Source of the DNA: Undibacterium sp. Jales W-56
GTDB taxonomy: Bacteria; Pseudomonadota; Gammaproteobacteria; Burkholderiales; Burkholderiaceae_D
Direction: 5' to 3'
NCBI RefSeq assembly: GCF_025548535.1
Contig: NZ_JAJLQW010000003.1
Span: 62,001 to 126,000 of the forward strand
DNA: 64,000 nt
A program made the position numbers and the translations under genes. The notes beneath the pieces are model-generated. The model saw only the letters and a program-made list of their open reading frames with translations. It had not been told where the DNA came from and did no database searches. Positions 27,375-34,980 of the stretch are shown here, in pieces; positions within the stretch are counted from its first letter, which is position 1; every line of letters begins with the position of its first letter.

Positions 27375-27716
27375 TTAGACTTTTTTCAGATAGCAAGCCT
27401 TCAACATAAAGCTGCCTGCATCCATTTTGCAATCCACTTCATGGTCACCACCGACTAAACGAATGCTTTTGACCTTGGTTCCCATTTTCAAGGTGGTCGA
27501 AGAGCCTTTGACTTTCAAATCTTTGATCAGCACTACCGCATCGCCATCGCTCAACACATTGCCGTTAGAATCTTTCACGATTCTGTCATCACTATCATCG
27601 GAAGCGGCGACAGCAAGTAGTGGCCATTCATGCCCGCAATCAGCGCAAACATAGTTATCGCCATCCGGGTAGGTGTTTTCCATCGCGCATTGCGGGCAAG
27701 CGGGTGGTGTCGACAT
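27375..27716 (-). CDS. phnA: PhnA/YjdM family zinc-ribbon protein
   Basis: 113 residues from the ATG at 27716 (AAAGAA upstream; a TTG 12 bp upstream is possible). The N-terminal zinc ribbon has two CxxC pairs (CPQCAMENTYPDGDNYVCADCGHEW). The C-terminal barrel has 'VKDSNGNVLSDGDAVVLIKDLKVKGSSTTLKMGTKVKSIRLVGGDHEVDCKMDAGSFMLKACYLKK', as in YjdM/PhnA. It is named for the phosphonate locus of E. coli, but the protein itself has no shown role in phosphonate breakdown, and no phn genes are near. Confidence 0.93.
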   Translation of the reverse strand: MSTPPACPQCAMENTYPDGDNYVCADCGHEWPLLAVAASDDSDDRIVKDSNGNVLSDGDAVVLIKDLKVKGSSTTLKMGTKVKSIRLVGGDHEVDCKMDAGSFMLKACYLKKV

Positions 27717-27843
27717 ACATTCTTTCAAAATGCGTTAAATCCAAGGGCTGCAGTATAACCCAGCAACTTTTCTAGCTATCAGATTTGCACTGTTACTTTG
27801 AAATAAATCAGCCGGTATGGCGAACCGGCGTCGTCACACCTAA

Positions 27844-28341
27844 TCAATTGGCCGGACAGGCATCATCAAACGCGGCCGGAGAACGCCTCTGAATCGCGTC
27901 CGGCGGCGCATAGGCATGACGGAAAGTGAAGGCGGCTTCGCCAGGGCCATCCGATCGTAATAAAGCCAATTTAGCGATTGCCTCATCCAGACTGGGACGA
28001 TGTCCTTTGCTGACCCACCAGAGCACAATGTAGGACTCTTGCATACGCTCAAACCATTCCTTGCGACGGCGCATGATGTCCACATGCGCGGATCCGTATA
28101 CATAATTATTCAAGGACTCGACATCGCGCCACACCGACATATTGATCAGCGTCTCGTCGCCCAATGGGCGCACTGTGGTCGCATCGCCCTCTTCTGTTTG
28201 CAGGCGCCAGACAAATCCGTCGGACGCTTCAGCGAGCGCATTGATGCGATCAAGATTGGCGACAAAATCGGCCATCACTGGCGAATCAAGCGGCTCTTTC
28301 ATTACAGCGATATTCAGTTGAGCTAATTCATAAGCGGACAT
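27844..28341 (-). CDS. DUF3291 domain protein
   Basis: 165 residues. 'ELAQLNIAVMKEPLDSPVMADFVANLDRINALAEASDGFVWRLQTEEGDATT' and 'LINMSVWRDVESLNNYVYGSAHVDIMRRRKEWFERM..SYIVLWWVSKGHRPSLDEAIAKLALLRSDGPGEAAFTF' are the full DUF3291 signature, a dimeric ferredoxin-like (ABM-type) fold of unknown function. Such genes are frequent among mobile integron cassettes as well as in chromosomes. It lies just left of a run of cassette-like genes on the same strand. No attC was found directly beside it. Confidence 0.85.
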   Translation of the reverse strand: MSAYELAQLNIAVMKEPLDSPVMADFVANLDRINALAEASDGFVWRLQTEEGDATTVRPLGDETLINMSVWRDVESLNNYVYGSAHVDIMRRRKEWFERMQESYIVLWWVSKGHRPSLDEAIAKLALLRSDGPGEAAFTFRHAYAPPDAIQRRSPAAFDDACPAN

Positions 28342-28488
28342 AGGGACTCTCAGTCAATCATTAAATCAAACCTATCATTCGCCACCGGTTGCAAAAAAAT
28401 TCCGATGGCACATTAGGGCTTGTTAACATTTTAAATATCAATTTCTTGAATTTTGGAGGGTAATACAGGAGGTGAGGCATCACTGCGG

Positions 28489-28992
28489 TCAAGGCTCTCC
28501 GTCCCAGTAGTCCAGGCTTTGTCCCTTGCGTGCGATCACCTCAAACGGCTCGCTCTTGTCGAGGCTGCCCTCAGCCAGGAACTTGCCAGAGTCCGGATAT
28601 TCGCAGATCTCCGGCGCTTCCATGGTGCTGATCGAGAGATACTTCAGCGGTGCCTCCGACGTGTTGATTATCTGGTGCGGGTACTCTGGGCCGGGTGGAA
28701 TGAACACGACATCGCCAGCCTTGAGCGGCAGCATCTCATCGGCTACACGGAGGGTTCCGTTGCCCTCGAGTACGATGAACATCTCTTCCTGGGCATGATG
28801 CAGATGGTATGGACACACTCGCTTTCCCGGCGCCAGGATATCGAACGAAGCGCCCAGTTTCTGTGCAGCAGTTCCGCGCGCCAAACGCACGCCCTGTGCA
28901 TCGTAGTGCGGCTCCCGCTGCGTCCGCGTCAACGGCATTTCATTGAAGTTGCGGATCAGGGCCGCGGCAAGGGAAGCAGCTTTGTCGGACAT
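28489..28992 (-). CDS. Cupin-domain protein
   Basis: 167 residues from the ATG at 28992 with AAAGG upstream. The single cupin core (about 60-130) has the metal motif 'CPYHLHHAQEEMFIVLEGNGTLRVADEMLPLKAGDVVFIPPGPEYPHQIIN', with His, His, Glu and the later His ligands. Relatives are sugar-phosphate isomerase-like or auxin-binding-like cupins, so the substrate cannot be named. Its GC content is higher than the flanks to the left. The upstream side (29025-29086) carries an attC-like sequence, which suggests that this gene arrived as a cassette. Confidence 0.82.
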   Translation of the reverse strand: MSDKAASLAAALIRNFNEMPLTRTQREPHYDAQGVRLARGTAAQKLGASFDILAPGKRVCPYHLHHAQEEMFIVLEGNGTLRVADEMLPLKAGDVVFIPPGPEYPHQIINTSEAPLKYLSISTMEAPEICEYPDSGKFLAEGSLDKSEPFEVIARKGQSLDYWDGEP

Positions 28993-29024
28993 GGTAGAGA
29001 CCTTTAAGTTAAATGGTTCGTGAC

Positions 29025-29086
29025 GCCTGAGGTTTGAATTAAATTGTGCCGTCAAGTGTCCCGCTTAAATAAATGATGGCTTAGGT
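29025..29086 (-). repeat. Candidate degenerate attC (59-base element)
   Basis: 62 bp whose ends, GCCTGAG and CTTAGGT, are partly complementary as the outer simple site of attC should be. Inside are GAATTAAAT and CGCTTAAAT in the places where the clear attC at 30621 has GAGTTAAG and GGCTT. The stop codon of the membrane protein gene at 29081 falls inside its edge, as usual for cassettes. The canonical AAC/GTT triplets are altered, so it may be inactive or chance. Confidence 0.4.
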
Positions 29087-29452
29087 GCGTGCATTCCGCG
29101 ACACCCACCAGACAACTGGTAACAAAAGAATCCATGCGCCGCCCTGCAGTATTGGGGTCATTAATACTGCCATCGCTCCCTGCGCATCTGGATGCCAGAA
29201 AATGACGTCCGCCAAAAAGAGAATGCCGCCAATGGATACGATGACTGCGACAATATACCAATGAAAAGAAGGCTTGTCTTTGGGGCGTAAAAACATCAAT
29301 GCCGCGCTCATCATTGCGTAAGGGGAAACTAGCCAGATCGCGAAAAATACGAAGCCACCAACGCTGGCTGGCTTAAGTGTGCTCACGAACCAAACAGTAA
29401 TGCATGCAACGATAGCCATCAGAAAAAAGGTAATAGGGATCATCAATTTCAT
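29081..29452 (-). CDS. Small four-helix membrane protein, cassette-like
   Basis: 123 residues with four predicted membrane segments: about 5-24 (PITFFLMAIVACITVWFV), 32-55 (GGFVFFAIWLVSPYAMMSAALMFL), 65-85 (WYIVAVIVSIGGILFLADVIF) and 93-117 (AMAVLMTPILQGGAWILLLPVVWWV). No family is recognised. Proteins of this form (small, multi-helix, no motif) are a frequent type in sedentary chromosomal integron cassettes. It lies between the DUF5694 gene (86-bp gap) and the attC-like sequence that overlaps its stop. Confidence 0.6.
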   Translation of the reverse strand: MKLMIPITFFLMAIVACITVWFVSTLKPASVGGFVFFAIWLVSPYAMMSAALMFLRPKDKPSFHWYIVAVIVSIGGILFLADVIFWHPDAQGAMAVLMTPILQGGAWILLLPVVWWVSRNART

Positions 29453-29538
29453 GGCTGGTAGCCCTTCATGGCAACGGCAACTAAGGTGATGGTGAGGAAT
29501 GCTGCGGATTTGTGCCCAGTGCAGCCTCTGTCATCGCG

Positions 29539-30591
29539 TCACTTCAGCACCCCTGCCACGTCGACGATATCCACACCCTGCAGTTGGCCGAGCCAGTGGT
29601 CGAACCACGGCTTGTGTGTGACGCCGACAATGGAAAGGACGCGGACACCGGGGCGTTCGCGGAAGGTTTCGCGGATGTTGGCAACCATGCGCAGGTTGCG
29701 GATTTCCCAGCCGGCGACCCACATCTGCGGATAGCCTTCCGCTGACTTTGCGCGCATGGCCGCGCCAACGTTGACATCGGCGCGTATCCTCAGGCCTTCC
29801 GGGTCGTTGATGACGCGGTACAACGGCAATAGGTCGGGGGCCAGCGATAAAACTTCCTCCCGTTTCTCGCGCTCTTTCAAGGCCGTACCGCCTGCGGCCC
29901 AGGCCGCCTCGATCCCCCGGACGAAGGCCTTGATGTCCGGCACATCGATGTGGTCGCCGGTATGGTTGTCGACGGCGTGAACCCGCTGCAGGCCCAGCCG
30001 TGCCGCCAGGCGCGCAGCCAACTGGTAGTTCTCGTTGTTGCGTTTCTCTATCTGACCGAGCAACTCCACCAGCGCAGCGTTCAAGCTGTCGCCAGTGCGG
30101 CGCTCGGCTTCGGGCAGTTGCAGCCACTGCACATAGGCCGAGGCGCGGTCATTCGCCGCCAGCAACAACGCGGCCAGGCGCCGCCGCTGCGCCGGTGCCG
30201 GTTGCGCAGGCCAGGTCTTGAGCATCCTGTCCACTTCAGCGATGGCGACGGGCACGTCCAATCCGGTGGCCGCCATCGCCGCGTCAGTCGGAACGCAGTA
30301 ATCGGGGCCGTACTTTGCAGGATGACGCGCCGCCAGATCACATTCCTCGCCGGACTCAGTCTCAATGGTGATGATGTCGGGCCGAAACGCCGCCAGCCGG
30401 TTGAGCACGCCATCCAGCGATGCAGGATTGAAGTCTGCCGGCATGCCGCTCAGGTGCACGGTGCCCAGCACCAATACCTGCGCTCGCGGTCCAGCCATGT
30501 CGCGATCGAGCGCCCTCAGATCGACCTGCGCCTGCGCTGCGAACGGAACTGCCGCGATTAATCCCCAGACCCACTTTGTCCATTTGCTCAT
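29539..30591 (-). CDS. DUF5694 family exported protein
   Basis: 350 residues with AAAGGA upstream of the ATG at 30591. Signal peptide MSKWTKWVWGLIAAVPFAAQA. The mature part has 'VLVLGTVHLSGMPADFNPASLDGVLNRLAAFRPDIITIETESGEEC' and, near the end, 'VLSIVGVTHKPWFDHWLGQLQGVDIVDVAGVL'. This arrangement resembles the TraB/PrgY/ChaN-like superfamily and corresponds to DUF5694. The His of GTVHLSG and the Glu of IETESGE are candidate metal or catalytic residues. GC is high relative to the flanks. Its start lies 30 bp after a clear attC, so it looks like an integron cassette gene. Confidence 0.75.
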   Translation of the reverse strand: MSKWTKWVWGLIAAVPFAAQAQVDLRALDRDMAGPRAQVLVLGTVHLSGMPADFNPASLDGVLNRLAAFRPDIITIETESGEECDLAARHPAKYGPDYCVPTDAAMAATGLDVPVAIAEVDRMLKTWPAQPAPAQRRRLAALLLAANDRASAYVQWLQLPEAERRTGDSLNAALVELLGQIEKRNNENYQLAARLAARLGLQRVHAVDNHTGDHIDVPDIKAFVRGIEAAWAAGGTALKEREKREEVLSLAPDLLPLYRVINDPEGLRIRADVNVGAAMRAKSAEGYPQMWVAGWEIRNLRMVANIRETFRERPGVRVLSIVGVTHKPWFDHWLGQLQGVDIVDVAGVLK

Positions 30592-30620
30592 GTCGTAATC
30601 CTTTGTGTTTTTTCAGAATA

Positions 30621-30680
30621 GGCTAACGGAGGAGTTAAGCAGCACCGCAAAGCGGGGTCGGCTTGGACGAATCGTTAGGC
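30621..30680 (-). repeat. Integron attC site (59-base element)
   Basis: 60 bp bounded by GGCTAAC (30621-30627) and GTTAGGC (30674-30680), the inverted simple sites of attC. Between them GGAGTTAAGC and GTCGGCTTGG supply the second pair of imperfect arms around a GC-rich apex (CACCGCAAAGCGGGG). It is very like attC sites of known cassettes. The upstream ORF reads into it and ends in the typical cassette tail SSKPTPLCGAA. Confidence 0.85.
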
Positions 30681-31105
30681 CCCACCTTGGCAATGCGGAA
30701 GCCAACCACGAATCCGACACCTGCGACAAACCAGACAATAGCGGCAACAACCTCAAAGGTATTGCGCAGCTCGGGGTGGTTTATCGCCAAGAGAGGAAGG
30801 ATGAGAGCGCGCAGGAGGCATACAGCAGCAATACTAACCAGGCCCAAGCGCTGCAAAGGCGGCCGCCGAACCAGCCCGATCACCGAGACCGCATACATGG
30901 TGCACATGGCCATTAGGCCAGCGATGACCAAGGCACTGACTGGGGCAAGCCAAGTACCCTCGCGTGCCGAGGTGACAACGCGAGGTGGGGCGTTGAAGAA
31001 CTCGAACCACGATGGACCGACAAAGACGGCGCCCACGTGGATGATTACACCTGCGAACGCTATTAGCGCAGCAACGTGTACACACCAGATGTTCGAAAGT
31101 TTCAT
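30635..31105 (-). CDS. Membrane protein of an integron gene cassette
   Basis: 156 residues with four hydrophobic segments (about 7-28, 52-76, 83-104 and 119-138). I do not recognise a family. The last 15 residues, GPNDSSKPTPLCGAA, are encoded by the attC site itself; tails of the form 'NDSSKPTPLRGAA' are the known mark of cassette ORFs that stop inside attC. No strong ribosome binding site is seen, which is also common in cassettes. Its promoter may lie in an upstream array or within the cassette. Confidence 0.75.
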   Translation of the reverse strand: MKLSNIWCVHVAALIAFAGVIIHVGAVFVGPSWFEFFNAPPRVVTSAREGTWLAPVSALVIAGLMAMCTMYAVSVIGLVRRPPLQRLGLVSIAAVCLLRALILPLLAINHPELRNTFEVVAAIVWFVAGVGFVVGFRIAKVGPNDSSKPTPLCGAA

Positions 31106-31198
31106 TGCAGAGTCTATTTTGTTTAAAAGTACAAAGAGGCAATCTATCAGGTCGATAAGAATTTAACAATGCTTTTCAAGCCTTCGTGCCATCAGCCC

Positions 31199-31290
31199 GC
31201 GTAGGTACGATTAGCGTAGCGTAATCGTATGCTTTCAATCACGTTAGCCAGACATGCTTGCAATTACGCTGCGCTAATCGCATCTACGCC
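31199..31290. repeat. REP-like inverted repeat pair
   Basis: Two oppositely oriented copies of a unit of about 30 bp. The left one has GCGTAGGTACGATTAGCG and the right one, on the complement, GCGTAGATGCGATTAGCG; both continue AGCGTAAT. They enclose about 27 bp. Units with CGATTAGCGNAGCGTAATCG are typical dispersed proteobacterial palindromes. A further perfect hairpin (GGTGCGC / GCGCACC) lies at 31333-31349. Confidence 0.6.
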
Positions 31291-31301
31291 AATTGCAATA
31301 A

Positions 31302-31328
31302 AAAATCCCGGAGCCGGTCCGGGATTTT
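31302..31328 (-). terminator. Hairpin terminator downstream of icmF
   Basis: AAAATCCCGG and CCGGGATTTT form a perfect 10-bp stem with a 7-nt loop and A/T tracts on both sides. It lies about 70 bp beyond the icmF stop on the minus strand, where the T-run follows the stem. Confidence 0.75.
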
Positions 31329-31399
31329 CATTGGTGCGCATGGCGCACCCTACCGTACGCTAATGACGTGCCGCTAATTGGATTTATCGGCGCGGCAAA

Positions 31400-34300
31400 T
31401 TACATATTGCGCCGATACTGCCCGCCCACCTCAAACAGCGCCGTGGTGATCTGCCCGAGCGAGCAGACCCGTGCCGCATCCATCAATTTCTCGAACACGT
31501 TCTCGTCATTGATCGCCGCTTGCTGCAAGGCGGCCAGCGCCTTGGGGGCGACGTGGGCATGGCGTTGGTGGAAGTCGGCCAGGCGGGATAGTTGCGATTG
31601 CTTCTCTTCGTCGGTCGAGCGCGCCAGTTCTATTTTTTGCGGGGTGTCGCTGGCCTTCGGGTTGCGGAAGGTGTTGACGCCGATGATCGGTAGCGTGCCA
31701 TCGTGTTTCAGGTGTTCGTAGTGCATCGATTCTTCCTGGATTTTGCCGCGCTGGTAGCCGGTTTCCATCGCGCCTAAGACGCCGCCGCGTTCGGCGATGC
31801 GCTCGAATTCTTGCATCACGGCTTCTTCGACCAGGTCGGTCAGCTCTTCGATGATGAAGCTGCCCTGGATCGGGTTTTCATTTTTGGCCAGACCCCACTC
31901 GCGGTTGATGATCAACTGGATCGCCAGCGCACGTCTGACTGATTCGTCGGTCGGCGTGGTGATCGCTTCGTCGTAGGCGTTGGTGTGCAGGCTGTTGCAG
32001 TTGTCGTAGATCGCGATCAGCGCCTGCAGCGTGGTGCGGATATCGTTGAAGTCGATCTCTTGCGCATGCAGGCTGCGGCCGCTGGTCTGGATATGGTATT
32101 TCAGCTTCTGGCTGCGGTCGTTCGCGCCGTATTTGTCGCGCATGGCCACGGCCCAGATGCGGCGCGCCACGCGGCCCAGCACGGTGTATTCCGGGTCCAT
32201 GCCGTTGCTGAAGAAGAAGCTCAGGTTGGCGGCGAAATCGTCGATGTGCATGCCGCGCGCCAGGTAGGCTTCGACAAAGGTAAAGCCGTTCGACATGGTG
32301 AACGCGAGTTGCGAAATCGGGTTGGCGCCGGCTTCGGCGATGTGGTAGCCGGAGATCGACACCGAGTAGAAATTGCGCACCTGGTGATGCACGAAATATT
32401 CCTGGATATCGCCCATGACTTTCAGGCTGAACTCGGTCGAGAAAATGCAGGTGTTCTGGCCCTGGTCTTCTTTCAGGATGTCGGCCTGCACCGTGCCGCG
32501 CACGTTCATCAGCACCCAGGCTTTGATCTTGGCGGCTTCGTCGGCGGTAGCTTCGCGCTTGTTATCGACGCGGAATTTCTCCATTTGCTGGTCGATCGCG
32601 GTGTTCATGAAGAACGCCAAAATCGTCGGGGCCGGGCCGTTGATGGTCATCGAGACCGAGGTGGCCGGGTCGCACAGGTCGAAGCCGTCATACAGGACTT
32701 TCATGTCGTCCAGGGTGGCGACCGAGACGCCGGAGTTGCCGACCTTGCCGTAGATGTCCGGACGGATTGCCGGGTCGGCGCCGTACAAGGTCACAGAGTC
32801 GAATGCGGTCGACAGACGCTTGGCATCCATCCCTTGCGACACCAGCTTGAAACGGCGGTTGGTACGGAAAGGATCGCCTTCGCCGGCGAACATGCGGGTC
32901 GGGTCTTCGCCTTCGCGTTTGAAGGCGAATACACCGGCGGTGAACGGGAAAGAGCCCGGGACGTTTTCCAGCAACAGCCAGCGCAGGATTTCGCCGTGAT
33001 CGACGAAGCGCGGCAGCGCGACTTTGCGTATCTTGGTGCCGGATAGGGTGCTGCTGACCAGTTGAGTGCGGATTTCCTTGTCGCGGATTTTGACCACGTA
33101 TTCGTCGCCGGCATACGCTGCCTGCATGTCGGGCCACATGGCGATGAGTTTTTTGGATTCGGCGTCGAGGTATGCGTCTTTTTCTTCTGCCAGGGTATTC
33201 AGTTCAAACAGAATATCGTTCTCGCGCAAACGCGATTCCAGCGGCGAGCCCGGGGTTTTATCGCCCGGCATGACAGCGCCGCGAGCGGCTTTATCCAAAG
33301 ACTCGCGCAGCATGCGGGACGACTCCTGCAACTGCTGGCGCTCGCGGGCGAACACCACTTGCCTGCCTGTGTGTTTGTGGTATTGCCGCACCGTGTCGGC
33401 GATCTCGGCCAGATAGCGCGACCGCGCTGCCGGTACGATCACGTTCTTGCCGCTCGAGAATTTGGCGCTGACGGGTGCCAGCTTACTTGGAATACTTTTT
33501 AAACCGCGCTCGGCCAGTGCCGGCAAGATGCCCTGGTACAACGCCGTCACGCCGTCGTCGTTAAAGCGCGAAGCCTGGGTGCCGTAGACCGGCATCTGAT
33601 CGGGCTTTTTGCTCCACATTTCACGGTTGCGCTGATACTGCTTGGCGACATCGCGCAGCGCGTCCTGTGCGCCTTTGCGGTCGAATTTATTGATGGCGAC
33701 GAAATCGGCAAAATCCAGCATGTCGATTTTTTCCAGTTGCGAGGCTGCGCCGAACTCTGGCGTCATGACATACATCGACAAATCGACATGCGGTACGATC
33801 GCCGCATCGCCCTGGCCGATACCCGAAGTCTCGACGATCACCAGATCAAACCCGGCAACTTTGCAGGCGGCGATCACGTCCGGCAAGGCCTGGGAAATCT
33901 CGGAACCCGCTTCGCGCGTGGCCAGGGAACGCATGAATACCTTGAGTTTGCCGCCCCAGGGATTGATTGCATTCATACGAATCCGGTCGCCCAGTAAAGC
34001 GCCGCCCGATTTACGACGCGACGGATCGATCGAAATCAGGGCGATATTCAGCTGATCGTCCTGATCCAGACGTATACGGCGTATCAGCTCATCGGTGAGC
34101 GATGACTTACCGGCGCCGCCGGTGCCGGTGATACCGAAGGCCGGCGTACTGATCTTGTCTGCCGCCTGATGCAAGGCATTGCGCAATTCCGGCGCAACGC
34201 GGTCGTTCTCCAAAGCGGTAATCAGTTGCGCCAGGGGACGATGGATGGCGACGATGTCGTCACTTTGCAAACTGTCTATCGCGGTCGGCGCATAGCTCGA

Positions 34301-34759
34301 CAGATCGACGTCGCAGGCTTGTATCATCGACAGGATCATGCCGACCAGACCGAGGCGCTGACCGTCTTCCGGGCTGAAAATACGGGTCACGCCATAGGCA
34401 TGCAGATCGGCGATTTCGTCCGGCACGATGACGCCGCCGCCGCCGCCGAACACCTTGATGTGCTCGCCGCCACGCTGCTTGAGCAAGTCGATCATGTATT
34501 TGAAGTATTCGACATGACCGCCCTGGTAACTCGAAATCGCAATCCCCTGCGCGTCTTCCTGCAATGCCGCCGTCACGATCTCTTCCACCGAGCGGTTATG
34601 GCCGAGGTGAATGACTTCGGCGCCATTCGCCATCAGGATGCGGCGCATGATGTTGATCGAGGCGTCATGGCCGTCGAACAGGGACGCCGCGGTGACGAAG
34701 CGGACTTTGTTGGCAGGTTTGTATTCGGTCAGTTTTTGGGCTACGGACAGGTCAGTCAT
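31400..34759 (-). CDS. icmF: Fused isobutyryl-CoA mutase (IcmF)
   Basis: 1,119 residues, the usual IcmF length. A B12-dependent enzyme that interconverts isobutyryl-CoA and n-butyryl-CoA and carries its own G-protein chaperone. Order: cobalamin-binding domain (about 17-150) with FDGHDAS, His31 as the likely lower cobalt ligand, and '[12 protein letters not shown]'; MeaB-like GTPase (about 205-420) with P-loop [12 protein letters not shown] (209-220) and 'NKFD'; then the large mutase barrel to the end ('[40 protein letters not shown]', '[20 protein letters not shown]'). Substrate specificity (isobutyryl against pivalyl or isovaleryl) cannot be fixed by eye. It lies 221 bp downstream of the ior gene on the same strand, probably with its own promoter. 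Confidence 0.95.
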   Translation of the reverse strand: MTDLSVAQKLTEYKPANKVRFVTAASLFDGHDASINIMRRILMANGAEVIHLGHNRSVEEIVTAALQEDAQGIAISSYQGGHVEYFKYMIDLLKQRGGEHIKVFGGGGGVIVPDEIADLHAYGVTRIFSPEDGQRLGLVGMILSMIQACDVDLSSYAPTAIDSLQSDDIVAIHRPLAQLITALENDRVAPELRNALHQAADKISTPAFGITGTGGAGKSSLTDELIRRIRLDQDDQLNIALISIDPSRRKSGGALLGDRIRMNAINPWGGKLKVFMRSLATREAGSEISQALPDVIAACKVAGFDLVIVETSGIGQGDAAIVPHVDLSMYVMTPEFGAASQLEKIDMLDFADFVAINKFDRKGAQDALRDVAKQYQRNREMWSKKPDQMPVYGTQASRFNDDGVTALYQGILPALAERGLKSIPSKLAPVSAKFSSGKNVIVPAARSRYLAEIADTVRQYHKHTGRQVVFARERQQLQESSRMLRESLDKAARGAVMPGDKTPGSPLESRLRENDILFELNTLAEEKDAYLDAESKKLIAMWPDMQAAYAGDEYVVKIRDKEIRTQLVSSTLSGTKIRKVALPRFVDHGEILRWLLLENVPGSFPFTAGVFAFKREGEDPTRMFAGEGDPFRTNRRFKLVSQGMDAKRLSTAFDSVTLYGADPAIRPDIYGKVGNSGVSVATLDDMKVLYDGFDLCDPATSVSMTINGPAPTILAFFMNTAIDQQMEKFRVDNKREATADEAAKIKAWVLMNVRGTVQADILKEDQGQNTCIFSTEFSLKVMGDIQEYFVHHQVRNFYSVSISGYHIAEAGANPISQLAFTMSNGFTFVEAYLARGMHIDDFAANLSFFFSNGMDPEYTVLGRVARRIWAVAMRDKYGANDRSQKLKYHIQTSGRSLHAQEIDFNDIRTTLQALIAIYDNCNSLHTNAYDEAITTPTDESVRRALAIQLIINREWGLAKNENPIQGSFIIEELTDLVEEAVMQEFERIAERGGVLGAMETGYQRGKIQEESMHYEHLKHDGTLPIIGVNTFRNPKASDTPQKIELARSTDEEKQSQLSRLADFHQRHAHVAPKALAALQQAAINDENVFEKLMDAARVCSLGQITTALFEVGGQYRRNM

Positions 34760-34936
34760 GTCTTCCTCAACAATCTGGGTTTTCTAATGGTTGTAAGCTA
34801 AGTTATATGACGTTAACGTAAACGTCAATCTAAATAGTTTTAAGTGAACACGCAATATATATGCGGCTTATCGGCCAGAATCGGCTGGGAACCCTTATGG
34901 ATATTGCGGTAAGTTTTTCAATTCGTTTGTTGTAAT

Positions 34937-34974
34937 CCCCCTCTCCCGTTCGCAGGAGCGAGCGCGAGAGGGGG
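34937..34974 (-). terminator. Stem-loop after the indolepyruvate oxidoreductase gene
   Basis: CCCCCTCTCCCG and CGCGAGAGGGGG form a strong GC-rich stem 7 bp past the stop at 34981 (minus strand). No good T-tract follows, so it may act as an mRNA-stabilising or Rho-assisted end. Confidence 0.5.
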
Positions 34975-34980
34975 CGAGTC

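Noticed and set aside
29453-29538. attC site between DUF5694 and the small membrane protein genes
   Set aside because: There is an imperfect inverted repeat but none of the AAC/GTT simple-site bases, so it does not qualify.
31985-33046. 353-residue plus-strand ORF
   Set aside because: It lies entirely opposite icmF, and its composition is that of an antisense frame of a GC-biased gene.
34760-34980. Cobalamin riboswitch before the B12-dependent mutase gene
   Set aside because: No B12-box-like sequence or long structured leader was seen in the 221-bp gap.
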